In this document: positions 32,368-45,525 of the stretch, piece by piece | Layout: each line of letters opens with the position of its first letter | Numbering within the stretch: position 1 is the stretch's first letter | Assembly (NCBI GenBank): GCA_920105625.2 | Contig: OV050030.1 | Coordinates: 174,085,315-174,149,314, forward strand | Length of the DNA stretch: 64,000 nucleotides | Origin: Clusia tigrina | Lineage: Eukaryota; Arthropoda; Insecta; Diptera; Clusiidae | Direction: 5' to 3' | Made by a program: the position numbers and the translations under genes | The notes under the pieces: model-generated | Told to the model about the DNA's origin: nothing | What the model saw: the letters and a program-made list of their open reading frames with translations, nothing else | The model's database searches: none

Positions 32368-34640
32368 TAAATAAATTTCCTCATGAAAACACTGCAGTGA
32401 TTCATTAGTTGGATGGATTAATGACTTTATTGACGGCATTTCGCAATAAATCCCTGATCCTACACTGGTATTCAACTTTGATCCGTCTGTGTATATCTTG
32501 ATGGGAATATCTCCTGGCGGATACCCTCGAGCCATTCCTGTCTGGAAGGAATATTTACCCAGAAATTTCTTTCAAAACAAAGAGAAGAAGGAAGATAATC
32601 AGTATCACTGGTTATGCCCTTATAGGATTATAATATGGTCGCATGTCCATACGGAGCAGCTTTCCATTGTGAGTTCGCCTTGAGCTGAATGGCGGAACAT
32701 GCCGCTAAATATTTGGAGAAGAGATCCAATGCCAAGATTGGCGTGGTTTTCATAGTGGCGCTTATTGCTAATTCTGCTGATCTCTGTGCCTTACTAAGCA
32801 TTTCGCAGTAACTCCTTTTCTGCATTGCAGTCCACCAGACAACATTACTATATAGGAGAATGGGCCTGACAACTGCAATACATAATGAGTCAGCTACCCT
32901 AGGCTTAATTCCATTGGTTTTACCTATAGTTCTTTTGCAGGCATAAAAAGGAACGTCAGCTTTTGTACCTCTTCCTAGGGTGTTTGACTTCCTATCAATT
33001 ATAAACCCAAATATTTCGTTTCTTCTAAAAACCCTAGAGCTTTTCCCTTAAGCATAATTGTATCTAAATTAGGGATTTCACGTTTCCTAATAACTTAAGC
33101 CTTATCCGGATTTACTGTAGTACCGCAGTCCTCCGCCCACCTTGAGAGAATGTCTAGAGCATTTTCCAACAAATCTCTCAGAGTAGATGTGAATTTTCCA
33201 GATACAGCAATGACAACATCAGCACCATAAGCCACCACCTTGCAACCCACCGCTTTTAATCTTAACAGAAGTTTGTTCTGTGTTCCATAGAAATGGTGAG
33301 AGAACACCTTTCTGAGGTGTACCCCTGCTCACCAACTTACGTAGGACCGATTCTCCTAGATTCGCCTCAACGATTCTGCTATTCAGCATTTTACCAATGA
33401 GGCCTACCAGGTTCAATAAGTGCTGTATTGATGACCTCCTATTTGACTTCATTAAAGTCCCCCTAAATATTAAGAAAACCAGCTGACACTGTTGCAATGG
33501 AAATAATAGTTTGCCTCTACCGATTTCCCCTTTGTATAGGCATGTTGTGACGATGAGGTTAGATCATTGTTTAAAGTTTAGCTTCAATGGATTTCCATCA
33601 CTATTTCTAAAGTTTTTAAAAGAAGATATGAGAGAGATATCGGTGTTAAGTCTTTTGGAGGAGTATGTGAGCTTTTCCGACTTTTGCAATGAAGACTACC
33701 CTAGGCTTAAAACTTTCAATACCCCATAAGTGTCGTATCTAAAATAGAGCGACTATCCAAATTTCCTACTATTTGATGTATCTTCCCTCTCGTGCCAAGT
33801 GATATCTGAGCAAACTGGGAATTGCGTGCAGAATAGTAGCTCTAGAGACTCCTTACTACTTTCAGTGAATGTGCCATCCACCTTCTGTAGCAGCTCCCAG
33901 TTCTGAGAACTTCCTGCCAATATATTTTGAAGCCTAGAAGCCTCAGTCGGTCCCTCTACTTCTTCACTAAAGGATTTCCAGGATTGCCTTTCAGCAGTTC
34001 TAACCTCTTTCTTAAAGACCTTCAGACCCTCTCTGTACACTTGACAATAATTTTCATGACGTGTATATTTCGCCTCATTAAAAGCTATCCTTCTGTTTAG
34101 TCGAAGCTTGCTTAGCTCTTCCGTCCACCACCGAGGTTTCCGCTTTCCTCTCAGCTTCCTTAGCGGACAGGCTTCGGCAAAGGCCGCATTCAGGCTGTCA
34201 TTAACAGAGCCAACCATTTTTTCTAACCCTTCTATGCTTTCTGGTTCAATAAATGGACAGCCATTTAAGGTATTCCCAACTAAATCTACATATATATCAC
34301 AGTTTGTTTTCCTGATCTTTCTACCAAGCTTAGATTTCGGTATAGTTTTGAATCAAACGAGATGTGTCAGAAAAGAAGGGTTTATCTAACACCACACAAT
34401 CCCTTATTTTTAGAATAACAGATTCAGAAGCAAAGGTGGGGCCCATTTACGTCTGCACATAAAAATTGATCTTGGTAGCTCTTCATGATCGTGGGATGAT
34501 CGCTCATCGCCTGACCCGAGGCTGATAGTCGTTTGATCGGCATCACTGTATTTAGAGAGCAAAAAGCATTTATCCCTCGGCGTTTTAATACACACGCTAT
34601 AGGTTTACCTGTAATGCCTGGTTTACCTGCGTTGTTGCAA
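32340..34640 (-). pseudogene. LOA-like non-LTR retrotransposon LOA-2 (left copy)
   Basis: On the minus strand the end of the endonuclease (SISLGSGDE-like and HEELPRSIF, about 34560-34430) leads to VRKIRKTNCDIYVDLVGNTL. The intact linker frame 34217-33753 contains PLRKLRGKRKPRWWTEELSK. RT pieces follow: GLIGKMLNSRIVEANLGESV, RGTPQKGVLSPFLWN, and VVAYGADVVIAVSGKFTSTL, where the YADD box reads YGAD. LSRWAEDCGTTVNPDKA comes next. RNase H starts at IKIYTDGSKLNTSVGSGIY (32535-32326) and is cut at HEEIYLI by the tail of jockey C. Frameshifts separate the parts. Confidence 0.85.
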
Positions 34641-34731
34641 AAAAACTGTCTTCTCCGGGGGGTGCAGTTCAAAGAAAAATGTCGCTTCCAAATGAGATTT
34701 TATAATTTTTCAATTTTATTTATTTCAAAAT

Positions 34732-34809
<78 letters not shown>

Positions 34810-34873
34810 ATTTTGAAATAAATAAAATTGAAAAATTATAAAACCTCATTTGGAAGCGACATTTTTCTTTGAA
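34641..34873. repeat. Axis fold-back repeat, unit 1 (inverted halves around (TA)n)
   Basis: Left half: CTCCGGGGGGTGCAGTTCAA and AGAAAAATGTCGCTTCCAAA to TTTATTTATTTCAAAATAGA (34660-34731). Then (TA)n from 34733 to 34806. The right half is the inverted complement, ending TTTCTTTGAA at 34873. It can fold into a hairpin with a stem of roughly 75-95 bp plus TA. A half-copy exists at 56880-56948. It is probably an old fold-back transposon; the family is unknown to me. Confidence 0.85.
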
Positions 34874-34900
34874 AAAAACTGTCTTCTCCGGGGGGTGCAG
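34874..34900. other. Axis of the giant palindrome (27-bp asymmetric spacer)
   Basis: AAAAACTGTCTTCTCCGGGG followed by GGTGCAG is the only part between the arms without an inverted partner at the same distance. It is the outer edge of the fold-back unit. Everything on either side mirrors about position 34887. Confidence 0.85.
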
Positions 34901-34964
34901 TTCAAAGAAAAATGTCGCTTCCAAATGAGGTTTTACAATTTTTCAATTTTATTTATTTCAAAAT

Positions 34965-35038
<74 letters not shown>

Positions 35039-35135
35039 ATTTTGAAATAAATAAAATTGAAAAATTATAAAACCTCATTTGGAAGCGACATTTTTCTTTG
35101 AACTGCACCCCCCGGAGAATACACTTTTTTTGCAA
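34901..35135. repeat. Axis fold-back repeat, unit 2
   Basis: Same plan as unit 1. TTCAAAGAAAAATGTCGCTT to ATTTCAAAATAG is followed by (TA)n at 34968-35036, then the inverted half, which ends TTTCTTTGAACTGCACCCCC and CGGAG at about 35117. The (TA)n here is a few bases shorter than in unit 1, and one half reads GTTTTACAA where the others read GTTTTATAA. Confidence 0.85.
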
Positions 35136-37430
35136 CAACGCAGGTAAACCAGGCATTACAGGTAAACCTATAGCGTGTGTATTAAAACGCCGAGGGATAA
35201 ATGCGTTTTGCTCTCTAAATACAGTGATGCCGATCAAACGACTATCAGCCTCGGGTCAGGCGATGAGCGATCATCCCACGATCATGAAGAGCTACCAAGA
35301 TCAATTTTTATGTGCAGACGTAAATGGGCACCACCTTTGCTTCTGAATCTGTTATTCTAAAAATAAGGGATTGTGTGGTGTTAGATAAACCCTTCTTTTC
35401 AGACACATCTCGTTTGATTCAAAACTATACCGAAATCTAAGCTTGGTAGAAAGATCAGGAAAACAAACTGTGATATATATGTAGATTTAGTTGGGAATAC
35501 CTTAAATGGCTGTCCATTTATTGAACCAGAAAGCATAGAAGGGTTAGAAAAAATGGTTGGCTCTGTTAATGACAGCCTGAATGCGGCCTTTGCCGAAGCC
35601 TGTCCGCTAAGGAAGCTGAGGGGAAAGCGGAAACCTCGGTGGTGGACGGAAGAGCTAAGCAAGCTCCGACTAAACAGTAGGATAGCTTTTAATGAGGCGA
35701 AATATACACGTCATGAAAATTATTGTCAAGTGTACAGAGAGGGTCTGAAGGTCTTTAAGAAAGAGGTTAGAACTGCTGAAAGGCAATCCTGGAAATCCTT
35801 TAGTGAAGAAGTAGAGGGACCGACTGAGGCTTCTAGGCTTCAAAATATATTGGCAGGAAGTTCTCAGAACTGGGAGCTGCTACAGAAGGTGGATGGCACA
35901 TTCACTGAAAGTAGTAAGGAGTCTCTAGAGCTACTATTCTGCACGCAATTCCCAGTTTGCTCAGATATCACTTGGCACGAGAGGGAAGATACATCAAATA
36001 GTAGGAAATTTGGATAGTCGCTCTATTTTAGATACGACACTTATGGGGTATTGAAAGTTTTAAGCCTAGGGTAGTCTTCATTGCAAAAGTCGGAAAAGCT
36101 CACATACTCCTCCAAAAGACTTAACACCGATATCTCTCTCATATCTTCTTTTAAAAACTTTAGAAATAGTGATGGAAATCCATTGAAGCTAAACTTTAAA
36201 CAATGATCTAACCTCATCGTCACAACATGCCTATACAAAGGGGAAATCGGTAGAGGCAAACTATTATTTCCATTGCAACAGCGTCAGCTGGTTTTCTTAA
36301 TATTTAGGGGGACTTTAATGAAGTCAAATAGGAGGTCATCAATACAGCACTTATTGAACCTGGTAGGCCTCATTGGTAAAATGCTGAATAGCAGAATCGT
36401 TGAGGCGAATCTAGGAGAATCGGTCCTACGTAAGTTGGTGAGCAGGGGTACACCTCAGAAAGGTGTTCTCTCACCATTTCTATGGAACACAGAACAAACT
36501 TCTGTTAAGATTAAAAGCGGTGGGTTGCAAGGTGGTGGCTTATGGTGCTGATGTTGTCATTGCTGTATCTGGAAAATTCACATCTACTCTGAGAGATTTG
36601 TTGGAAAATGCTCTAGACATTCTCTCAAGGTGGGCGGAGGACTGCGGTACTACAGTAAATCCGGATAAGGCTTAAGTTATTAGGAAACGTGAAATCCCTA
36701 ATTTAGATACAATTATGCTTAAGGGAAAAGCTCTAGGGTTTTTAGAAGAAACGAAATATTTGGGTTTATAATTGATAGGAAGTCAAACACCCTAGGAAGA
36801 GGTACAAAAGCTGACGTTCCTTTTTATGCCTGCAAAAGAACTATAGGTAAAACCAATGGAATTAAGCCTAGGGTAGCTGACTCGTTATGTATTGCAGTTG
36901 TCAGGCCCATTCTCCTATATAGTAATGTTGTCTGGTGGACTGCAATGCAGAAAAGGAGTTACTGCGAAATGCTTAGTAAGGCACAGAGATCAGCAGAATT
37001 AGCAATAAGCGCCACTATGAAAACCACGCCAATCTTGGCATTGGATCTCTTCTCCAAATATTTAGCGGCATGTTCCGCCATTCAGCTCAAGGCGAACTCA
37101 CAATGGAAAGCTGCTCCGTATGGACATGCGACCATATTATAATCCTATAAGGGCATAACCAGTGATACTGATTATCTTCCTTCTTCTCTTTGTTTTGAAA
37201 GAAATTTCTGGGTAAATATTCCTTCCAGACAGGAATGGCTCGAGGGTATCCGCCAGGAGATATTCCCATCAAGATATACACAGACGGATCAAAGTTGAAT
37301 ACCAGTGTAGGATCAGGGATTTATTGCGAAATGCCGTCAATAAAGTCATTAATCCATCCAACTAATGAATCACTGCAGTGTTTTCATGAGGAAATTTATT
37401 TAATTTTTTTTTTTCTAAAGTTTATTACAC
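35136..37430 (+). pseudogene. LOA-2 (right copy)
   Basis: Mirror of 32340-34640, with the same frames in the same broken state. The linker ORF 35553-36017 differs from its twin by a single residue (LNSRIAF against LNRRIAF). The RT box is again VVAYGADVVIAV (36540s), and RNase H IKIYTDGSKLNT (37235 on) is cut at the same HEEIYLI point by the A-tail of jockey C. Confidence 0.85.
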
Positions 37431-39050
37431 CTGTCTACAATAAAGACACTAAATAGTCTTTAAAGTACAGTGGAGAAAAATCGTAATTTTAAATCATTAC
37501 TTAAAATTAGATATTGAAAAAATATTGTTTATTATCTTTTAAATTTAAATTAAGATTAAACTATCTTTTGATTAGCTCAGATGGAAGAAGATGCCGAAGT
37601 CTCTTCTTTATGGCGATTATTTCGGCTATCATCCATACCATTGGAAAATATTTAATATCTATGATCGAGTTGAATAGATTTCTCATATATAGAATTGCTT
37701 TGCTCTGGTATCTCTGTTCATAACATTCCCGTCATGCCGTCGTCTCTAGGTGACTTTTTGGTGTTAATTTGAGTTTGGATACAGACTCTTATTTCACTGA
37801 GAGTCACTTTGCTGATGGCAACGTTATTTTGCCGATGATTTTCAAGTAGAGCATGATTGTTAGTTGTTTTTAGTTTGTGGAAGTTTTTTGCGAAGTGCTG
37901 AGCCAGTACATTAGCTTTCTCAATGTCTTTGCCCATTTATTTCTCGTGTCTTTTATGGCAGGTTGATGCAAAACTGAATAATTGGTTTCTTTTGTGGCTT
38001 TCCAAAGGTTATAGTGGGTAGCCTTGCGGTGATTCATATTTCATACGTGCAATTGGACCTTTTGTTCTTTGTCTGCTCTTAGAAGTTCTTTAAGTTCTCT
38101 GGTTGCTCATTTGCGCTTTGCTTTTAATTGAGGACATATATTTGCTTGCCATCTAGTTCTGAGCTGCCTCTTTTCTTTTATCTTCTTTTTTATGTGAGCT
38201 GCTATCGGGTAATGTTTAGAATCTGTTTTCATTACTGGAGTCGCATCTACCGCTGCTTGGAGTGTTGTGTCACTGAAAAAGGCTATCGCGCTGTCAATTT
38301 TACTATGAGTTTTTAGAGCAATTTTAGTGTTCAAATATTTATCTACCAGCTCGCGATATGAGTCCCAGCCGGATTTGTGGTTAAATATGCAATTTTTCGA
38401 TGGAGTAGGGACCGTTTTCAAAATGTTTCATTAGGTATTTTTAGTGTTACTGTACTTCAGAGGGCAGTATATAGCACATAATGCAAGGTGGCCAGATTTG
38501 TAATGGATTTGACTTGCACATGCTCTTTCGCATAGTACTCTAGTTTATAACATTTTATGCTCAGTTTTTCAAGTATTGCAGTTCCAACATCAACCTTATT
38601 ATCAGGGTGATTGTTATAAAAGCCAACGTAGTTGGGAATGCCAAAATACGATTTTTCAATAAAATGTGTCTCGGACACGAGCAGTACATCGGCTAAGTTT
38701 TGATAAAGGAATACTTTGAGCTCCAGAATATGTTTTCCAAGCCCATTTGCATTCCAGACTCAAATTTTCAAATTATTGACATCCATCATTAAGTTTTGTA
38801 ATCAGCGTCGTTAATACCCCCATCATGGCCGATTTTTGGCTGAGGAGCAGTTTCATCATTTCCTTTATGTCAGTAAGGTCGTTATTATTTAATTTTGTGC
38901 TTGTTTCGAATAGTGATGCAGTAGTTGGAGGAGCTGTTTTACAGTCTGTTACGTCTGGAGTTGAATTTTTTCAGTAGATCGATTTGAATTTTGTGAGTTT
39001 GGAGCGAAATCTTCCTTGCTAGATGCCAACGCTTGTGTGTACGTGCGGGT
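37403..39050 (-). pseudogene. Jockey C (right copy)
   Basis: Mirror of 30723-32367: a T-run at about 37404-37416 is the poly(A) tail read on the minus strand. It is followed by the RT entry (SPRDDGMTGML), the spacer frame 38421-38107 and the endonuclease frame 38678-38457 with LLVSETHFIEKSYFGI. Small differences from the left copy include VDVGTAI against VDDGTAI and an altered end of the spacer frame (KAKRK against KENRN). Confidence 0.85.
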
Positions 39051-39109
39051 TGTAGATGCATTGTTTAGTTGTTCAACAGTTACCGGGACTTATCTTTGTC
39101 TTAGAACTG

Positions 39110-39930
39110 GGAAACGTTTGACAGGGCTATAGATGCACTGTTCAATTGTGCAACAGTTACCCGGAAACCTTTGACAGCAAGGGCTTTGTATACATGGCAG
39201 CACGTTTTAGTTTGACATATGGTTCTCGCCACAGTGAGCACAGAAAAGGTTATCAGTTATTGTCAAGAGGAAATAACCGCTATTTACGAAGCCTTGAACT
39301 GGTTGAGGATAAGCGAGGTAACCGGTAAGGATATCTGCATTTTATCAGCCAGCCAAGCTGCACTAAGGGCTTTGGATACATCCCAAATAACATCAAGAAG
39401 TGTACTAGACTGTCGCCGATCTTCTAATTAGATTGGTAAACATTTCCATATCCTATTATGCTGGGTACCAGGTGATTGGGATGCACCAGAGAACTGCAAG
39501 GCTGATCAACTTGCGAGAGACGGCACTTATATGGCAAATGTTAGTAGGCATATGGGTATACCTCTCGCAAATTGTAAGCTTCTCATAACGGAGACACTAA
39601 TTTACTCTACCAATCAAAGGTGGCTCTGTCACTACCTGCAAAATCGCCAAAAAAACATGGCCGAGGCCAAGTCTATGTATATCCAAGAACATCATTAGAC
39701 TCAATATACTCCAAATTACGACTCTAATAGGAGCATTCATGGCACATTGTCTAATAGGAAATTATACAAGAAGAATGGGAGCTTATACGCATAATTTTTG
39801 TCACAGCTGCAGGAACGACGAGGAACTGGAAACGCTCCATCATTTCTTCTGTACATGTCCAGCTTTTGCTAGAAATAGGGAAAGTGTGTTAGTATCCCAC
39901 TTCTTAACAAGTATAGATAATACCAGTTAA
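39110..39930 (+). pseudogene. LOA-3 RNase H end (right copy)
   Basis: Mirror of 29840-30660. A stop present here after CRRSSN (39429-39431, TAG) is absent in the left arm (GAG-like codon, SNEIGKHF). The left frame is therefore longer, which is one of the arm-specific changes. The C-terminal FCHSCRNDEELETLHHFFCT keeps the zinc-knuckle cysteines. Confidence 0.8.
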
Positions 39931-39969
39931 CAACTTTCTATACTTTATAAAAGGCTCAGGTTTGTTCAA

Positions 39970-41690
39970 TCTGTAGTTCGCGGCTCACAATGCAGGCAGG
40001 AAGTTATTTTCCTACATAATACAGGCCATTCTAATAGGCGAAGATCAAGATTCAAACCAATAAATAAAAACTGGCCACAACCTGAGAGCAAAGCTACAAT
40101 ACAGCAATAGGGACCAATTGGTAAAAATGCGATATATCCAGAAAAGGAAACCAGTATGGAAGTGAGAGTAATATCATTCAACAAAAATTATTATATCAGA
40201 TAGCAAATTTCATCAGGTATTCTAGGATTATTTACCATTAATTTAATCACCCCAGCTATAGCACTTACTTCTAGCAGCAACTTCGCAAAAATCACGCAAT
40301 TTGAACATAACCTGGAGTTTATTTTGGAGGCACGGTCACAATATATATTTGATTCAAAGTTATTGGAGTATACTTGTGTCGTTGAATCTTAGTTCTTACT
40401 TTGCTGACCTTTATGGATTCAAATAAAAATTTCAAGATCTTTTTTAAAAATTATCTTAACGTAACTGAAATTGAACACAAAATTTAAGACTTACAATGAA
40501 TCAATGAACTGACGTAAAACTACCATGTTACACTTAAACGTGCACCACTAAAAATCATTGACAGTATAGAACATAGTTTACTTGGTATACTCAATACGGA
40601 ATATGCTGACTATATAGAATGTGAAATAGAAAATCTGCTGAAAATGAAAATCTTTTACTTTAACTGGCAAAAAGAAATGAGTATATGATCAAATCAACTC
40701 GTAATTTGTGTCGCAAGACCACCGATCAGATTCAAAGTCCGTTCAAAGCGCTAAAGAAACATATACCAGGAGCATTTCAAGAAGAAAATTTACTTCTCTT
40801 TCAGCATACTCACTCATACTAATGGACACCTATGAGAAATTACTAACCGAAGTTCTCAACATACTAACTGAAGTTTACACAGGCAAGACTAGCACACAAT
40901 TTTTGTCACCGGAACAACTTCAACAGCAAATTTTCCTCATACGAGAACAAATACTTTCCACTCCACACTTCCAGTTCAAGGAGACGATTTGTTAACAATT
41001 TACAAGATAATGACTTCAAAGGGAAGTGTAATAAGAGATAAGATTGTAATAAAAGTAACAATTCCGTTACTAAGCTTAGAAACACTACGTATTATGCATC
41101 TGTATCTCTTGCCAACTCGAGTATCAGTCAGCTTCTTATTCATTCAACCAACAATAGGCTAATTGCAAATCAAATTACGCAGGAACGTTAACTCTCCACT
41201 ATATGAAATGGATGTCAACTCGTGCTACGAGGCGAAAAATAGCAAATTTATTTGTACTCAAATGCGGCCCATATATTCAAAGGAATCATCAGTCTAACAA
41301 TGCGACAATGACATTAAACCGGAATTAGCTCTATGCAGAGCTATAACGACGAATCCTTCTCAATATTGGATTCAGTTAAGAGCTCCCGGGCAATGATTAT
41401 TTACGGTATCAGCACTGTCCATTATCAATGTGGTCTGAAAAATGCAGACTTGAAAAAAGAGAAATCTCCGGCAGCGGCATCATCAGCCTAGCACCAGGAT
41501 GCATAATTAATCACAAAACAATGACGACCCATGCACTCAACACTTTCGAAACCGCTTCAAACTATACTATTATCAGTAATTTAACAGAAATGATTTTGTA
41601 TCACTAATATATGCATTCCCACGATATTTCACCAGCATTATTGCCAGAATTCGACACGGAAGGTGGCAAGGAGCCACTAATGTCAATGAA
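39970..41690 (+). pseudogene. Env-like fragment (right copy)
   Basis: Mirror of 28086-29800, equally degenerate. The frame corresponding to 29378-29614 is interrupted here (ISDSKFHQVF region, TAG at about 40200). The frame with LMDTYEKLLTEVLNILTEV at 40708-40995 is retained. The same caution about family assignment applies. Confidence 0.55.
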
Positions 41691-41868
41691 ACAGCACACC
41701 ACATATAACAACGTTCATCATATACATCACTATATAGTAATGTAGCTCATCGTCAATCCTGTCATCATACTATCGATATACACATACCGATACAAGAAAA
41801 ACCAGGCGAAATTTGAATTAAGAAGAGGATTGGGAAAATTATAGTCAGTTTTAATGTATACAAAACTA

Positions 41869-44060
41869 AATTTAAGGCTGCGAAGAGGGAGTCTGACTGA
41901 GTGACCGATTCCAGCAGTTCTGTGGAACTCTGGAATCGGTCAATGGGGCATCAAGGCCTAGGAAAATACTGTTCAGAACCAGGACGGTTCTCGGCAGTGT
42001 GAAGTGGCAATATGGCTCATGGACGGGTCGTGTCAGGAGTCCCTGGAAGTTTTGATGGAAACTGTCCAGGTTGCACGGACTCGTACAACGTCGATACGCA
42101 GCCGATAAATCTTGCCCGTGTTTCAAGGACCGACGTGTCGGATATCGTGAAGAAGGATAAAATTCCGTGGGCAATACGCTCCTTCGGCTCGTATATGCCA
42201 GCGGGTTCTGATGGGATTACACCGTCTATGCTACAACCTTCTGCCGGGGGCGTGATACCCCATCTAGTTCACATCTTCACAAAGTGTCTCAAGGATTGGT
42301 ATGTGCAAAAAAGGTGGAGAGAAGTCAAGGTGGTTTTCATTCCAAAAGCGGGAAAAATAAATTATTCTACTGACAGGGATTGCAGACCAATAAGTCCCTC
42401 ATCGTTTATTCTAAAAAAAACCCTTGAGATACTTATCGATTTGCATATTAGAAGGTTTACCAATATTCGCATAATGGATATCGCGCAACACGCATACAGT
42501 AAGAGTAGATCAGTGGATAGCGCACTTCATGAAGTGGTTGGTATCGTTGTGAGGTCAATGAACTATTAGGAATACGCGTTGGTCGGTTTTGTGGACATTG
42601 AGGGGGCCTTTAGCAATGTAAACACAGAGGCGATCTGCAAGGCGCTGAGAGATCACGGAGTGAAGAAATTCATAGTGACATGGATTAACACAGATGCTAG
42701 TAAGCAGGGTCATCAACGCCACTATGGGGACTTCCTCGGTGAGTAGGAGGAGTACAAGGGGTACGCCGCAGGGGGAGTGCTATCACCTCTGCTATGGCTT
42801 CTAGTAAATAAGATTTTAGGACCCTTCAAAGCAAAGAGAACAAAGCCTACGCTGATAACGTTACCATACTAATCCCAGGCAAGTTTTTGTCAACGATTAG
42901 CAAACTCATGGAATCAGTACTGGGTGCGATTTCCGGATGGGTTGAGCGCAACGGCATAGGAGTTAAACCTACTAAGACGGAGCTAGTTTTGTTCACCAGG
43001 AAAACAAAAATCCCTGAGTTCCCTTTGCCAAAGTTAGGTATGGTAACGTTGAATTTCTCTTCAGAAGCGACGTAGTTAGGTACCATTGTGGACTCGAAGC
43101 TAAATTGGAGAAAGAATATTGAGGAGAGAAGAAATAAGGGTTGGGCTGAATACTATAGCTGTAATTGGAGCTTTGGGAAAATTGGGATTGTCACCGTACA
43201 TTATGTATGGGATGTACACCACAATCATTAGACTAATTATCCTTTCGTCTGGTGGAAGCCGTTGGAAATGAAATGTAATCAAGATCGTTTTGAAAAACTA
43301 CAAAGACTTGTTAGCCTGGGAATCTCAGGCGCTGTAAACCTGGGAATCTCAGGGGTTGTAAGCAGCAAGAAGGCTTAAATATATTATTTCACCTCTTACT
43401 AGGAGCGTTCATTCAGGGTTGTGCCGCCAAGTGTGCGCTCAGACTAAGGGAGTGCAACACGTGGAAATCTGCCAACTGTGAACACTGTATAATTTTGAGC
43501 GAAATAAAAGGGTCAAAGGATAGTTACGGCTGACCTAAAAACGGCTATAGACTACATGACTTCTACTATAGACTTTAAAGCTAGAATTCCAACTCTCTAT
43601 CCAACCAGAAAAGACTGGGAGTCAAGCTCTATGACGGGAAATTCCGAAATTACCATCTACATTGACGGCTCAAATATGGAGGGTGGAACAGGGCGGGTGT
43701 GTTTTCGGAAGGCTTGCAGGCAAGACAGTCATATCGGCTGCCTGATGCATGCAGCATCTTTCAGGCCGAAGTCTATGCAATTGAGAAAGCGGTTAGACTG
43801 ATACTAAGTAGTACAATACGACCCTCGAATATCACTATCTTTGTGGATAGTCAGGCGGCGCTTAAGCCAATAGAATCCAATACAGTTAAATCACAGTTGG
43901 TAATGAAATGTCGTATCTCACGACTGAACATTGGACCCAACAAGGTCTCACTTTGCTGGGTTTCCAGTCATAGATATCCAGAAGGGGCTTTGAAATGGAC
44001 ATTAACGAAGCAACTACTTCAATACAAATCCCGATATGTGAACTGTTTAGGAATATAGAT
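41869..44060 (+). pseudogene. LOA-1 (right copy, RT more complete)
   Basis: The frame 42012-42569 carries SDGITPSMLQPSAGGVIPHL and KRWREVKVVFIPKAGK. It then contains the segment deleted on the left: AYSKSRSVDSALHEVVGIVV, and after a TAG at 42567-42569, YALVGFVDIEGAFSNV with the first catalytic aspartate. SPLLWLLVNKILGPFKAK and the AYADN box follow (about 42850). The RNase H frames 43556-43801 and 43699-44058 match the left copy with a few substitutions (ITIYIDGS here, so one RNase H aspartate context is altered). Confidence 0.85.
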
Positions 44061-44725
44061 GAATTCATTATTGCGCTGACAAATAACTTATGAACTAATC
44101 GTGACGACTGTGAAGTTTCTAGGTTAAACATGAAGAGAACGAAGGTTCTCTGAGGGCTCAACAAACCTGCAGTAAGGGCGCTTACGGGGGTCATTAGTGG
44201 GCATTATGCTATCGCAAACAATGCTCCAACATTGGCGTATTCCGTCGAGCGGGCTATGGAACAGTTGCCATGATGAAGAATAGATAGAGTAGATTCATGA
44301 CTTTTTATGTTAAAGTCCAAGACTACAATTGAAACGACTTCAATGTTTGGGGTCGCGCTTCTTCACAAGCTTGACAGTGATAACGAAGGTGGATTTATCG
44401 GATCTTCTCACTTTCATCTGGAAAACCAAATGGTTTAAAAGGGATGGTACTTCCACTGTTTACAGAAATCGAGGGTAAGGACGAGTATGCCGCCTCCTGG
44501 CATTTTTGAAGGCAGTCAAAGGTTGTGAATAGTGAACGGCCCCAGATATGTAGGTTAGTTGCGAATATGTTTCCTACTAATAAGCAGCCCCAAACAGGCA
44601 GCGGATGACTAGCTAGGGAGTGCAAACACGTAGTGCTGGACAGCACTGTGTCCTGAATGAAAAACCCAGAAAACCTACAACTGCACTGTCAAGGTGACTT
44701 GCGGTGCCGCCTTAAAAGCACCTTG
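44061..44725. other. Unassigned spacer (mirror of 25331-25997)
   Basis: No gene is recognised, as in the left arm. The longest minus-strand frame (44646-44395) is the same meaningless frame that appears at 25410-25661 on the other strand. Confidence 0.5.
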
Positions 44726-45210
44726 TCCCCCTTGGTCTCCTCTAGACGTTAAATTTCTGTGATCTCTCCTAGACTTGAAACTTGGAATGTGCGCAGAATT
44801 TGCCACGTTATTTTTCCTAATGAAGACAAAAGAGACTTCGGCTAATAATCCCCACTACGTTGACGACCATCGCAGATGAAAAACGGACAACGATTTATGG
44901 ATATGCACCTGGAATATTTGGACCCTCTATAGAGAATGTGCATCTATCCAAATGGCGAAAGCTCTTGTGAAAATTAAGGCTGACATCACAACCATCCAGG
45001 AGCTGCGATGGAAAGGAGAAAGACTGCTCAAAACGAGCAGATTGCCATATCTACTACATATGGCATGCGGAGAAGTGGAAACTTGGATGTGAATTCGTTG
45101 TAAGCTGAAGACTACGACACCTTGTTTCACTGTTCCCACCGGTGAGCGAAAGGTTGGCTACGACCCGCAACATGGCAAAGTTCTTCAATATTAGCCTGAT
45201 CTACGCGCTT
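44726..45210 (+). pseudogene. RTE endonuclease fragment (right copy)
   Basis: Mirror of 24846-25330. CTWNIWTLYRECASIQMAKA (Arg to Trp relative to the left copy), then ADITTIQELRWKGERLLKTS and later RLATTRNMAKFFNISLIYA in a shifted frame. It is a short relic without reverse transcriptase. Confidence 0.65.
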
Positions 45211-45525
45211 ACCCACAACCCATTCAATCCCAATTTTAAAAAATATACATCGCAAAATTTATGACGAATTCATTTTGCATCATAAACAAAATAAATTTCA
45301 AAAGCAGATATTTTTAAATTCGATTTTATTTTTATTTAGTTGAATTTTTAATTTTCTTTCTCATGCCGAGTTGACTAAAAAGGTCAATGACATTTCTGGT
45401 TCCATTTTTAAATTCGATTGCAGTTTAATTTTTAAATTCACTTTTATTGTATTGCTAAGTAATCAAAAATATGAACGACATTTATGGTTCAAGGCAATAT
45501 AATGAAAATGTAGAATAAGTTAACA

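Larger units (their letters stand above)
18178..34873 (+). repeat. Left arm of a giant palindrome (about 16.7 kb)
   Basis: Every segment here recurs in inverted order at 34901-50050. Paired coordinates sum to about 69770 near the axis. They sum to about 70057 outside a 285-bp deletion in this arm (junction near 27281), and to about 68226 beyond a 1,831-bp deletion in the other arm (counterpart 22161-23991 here). Only these two large indels are needed to align the arms. Base differences are few: for example 4 of 233 codons differ in amino acid in the mariner gene, and 1 of 154 in the LOA-2 linker. This arm continues outward into intact Helitron-2. Confidence 0.95.

Noticed and set aside
29840..34640. 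LOA-2 and LOA-3 as one LOA element split by jockey C
   Set aside because: Both pieces carry their own version of the RNase H [FC]xEEI box (CFHEEIYLI and CQEEITAIYEAL) at the junction, so they are parts of two different copies.
35098..35346. 82-codon frame MNCTPRRIHFFCNNAG... near the axis, on both arms
   Set aside because: It overlaps the fold-back repeat end and the degraded endonuclease region of LOA-2. It has no domain of its own and the same frame is broken differently in the two arms.
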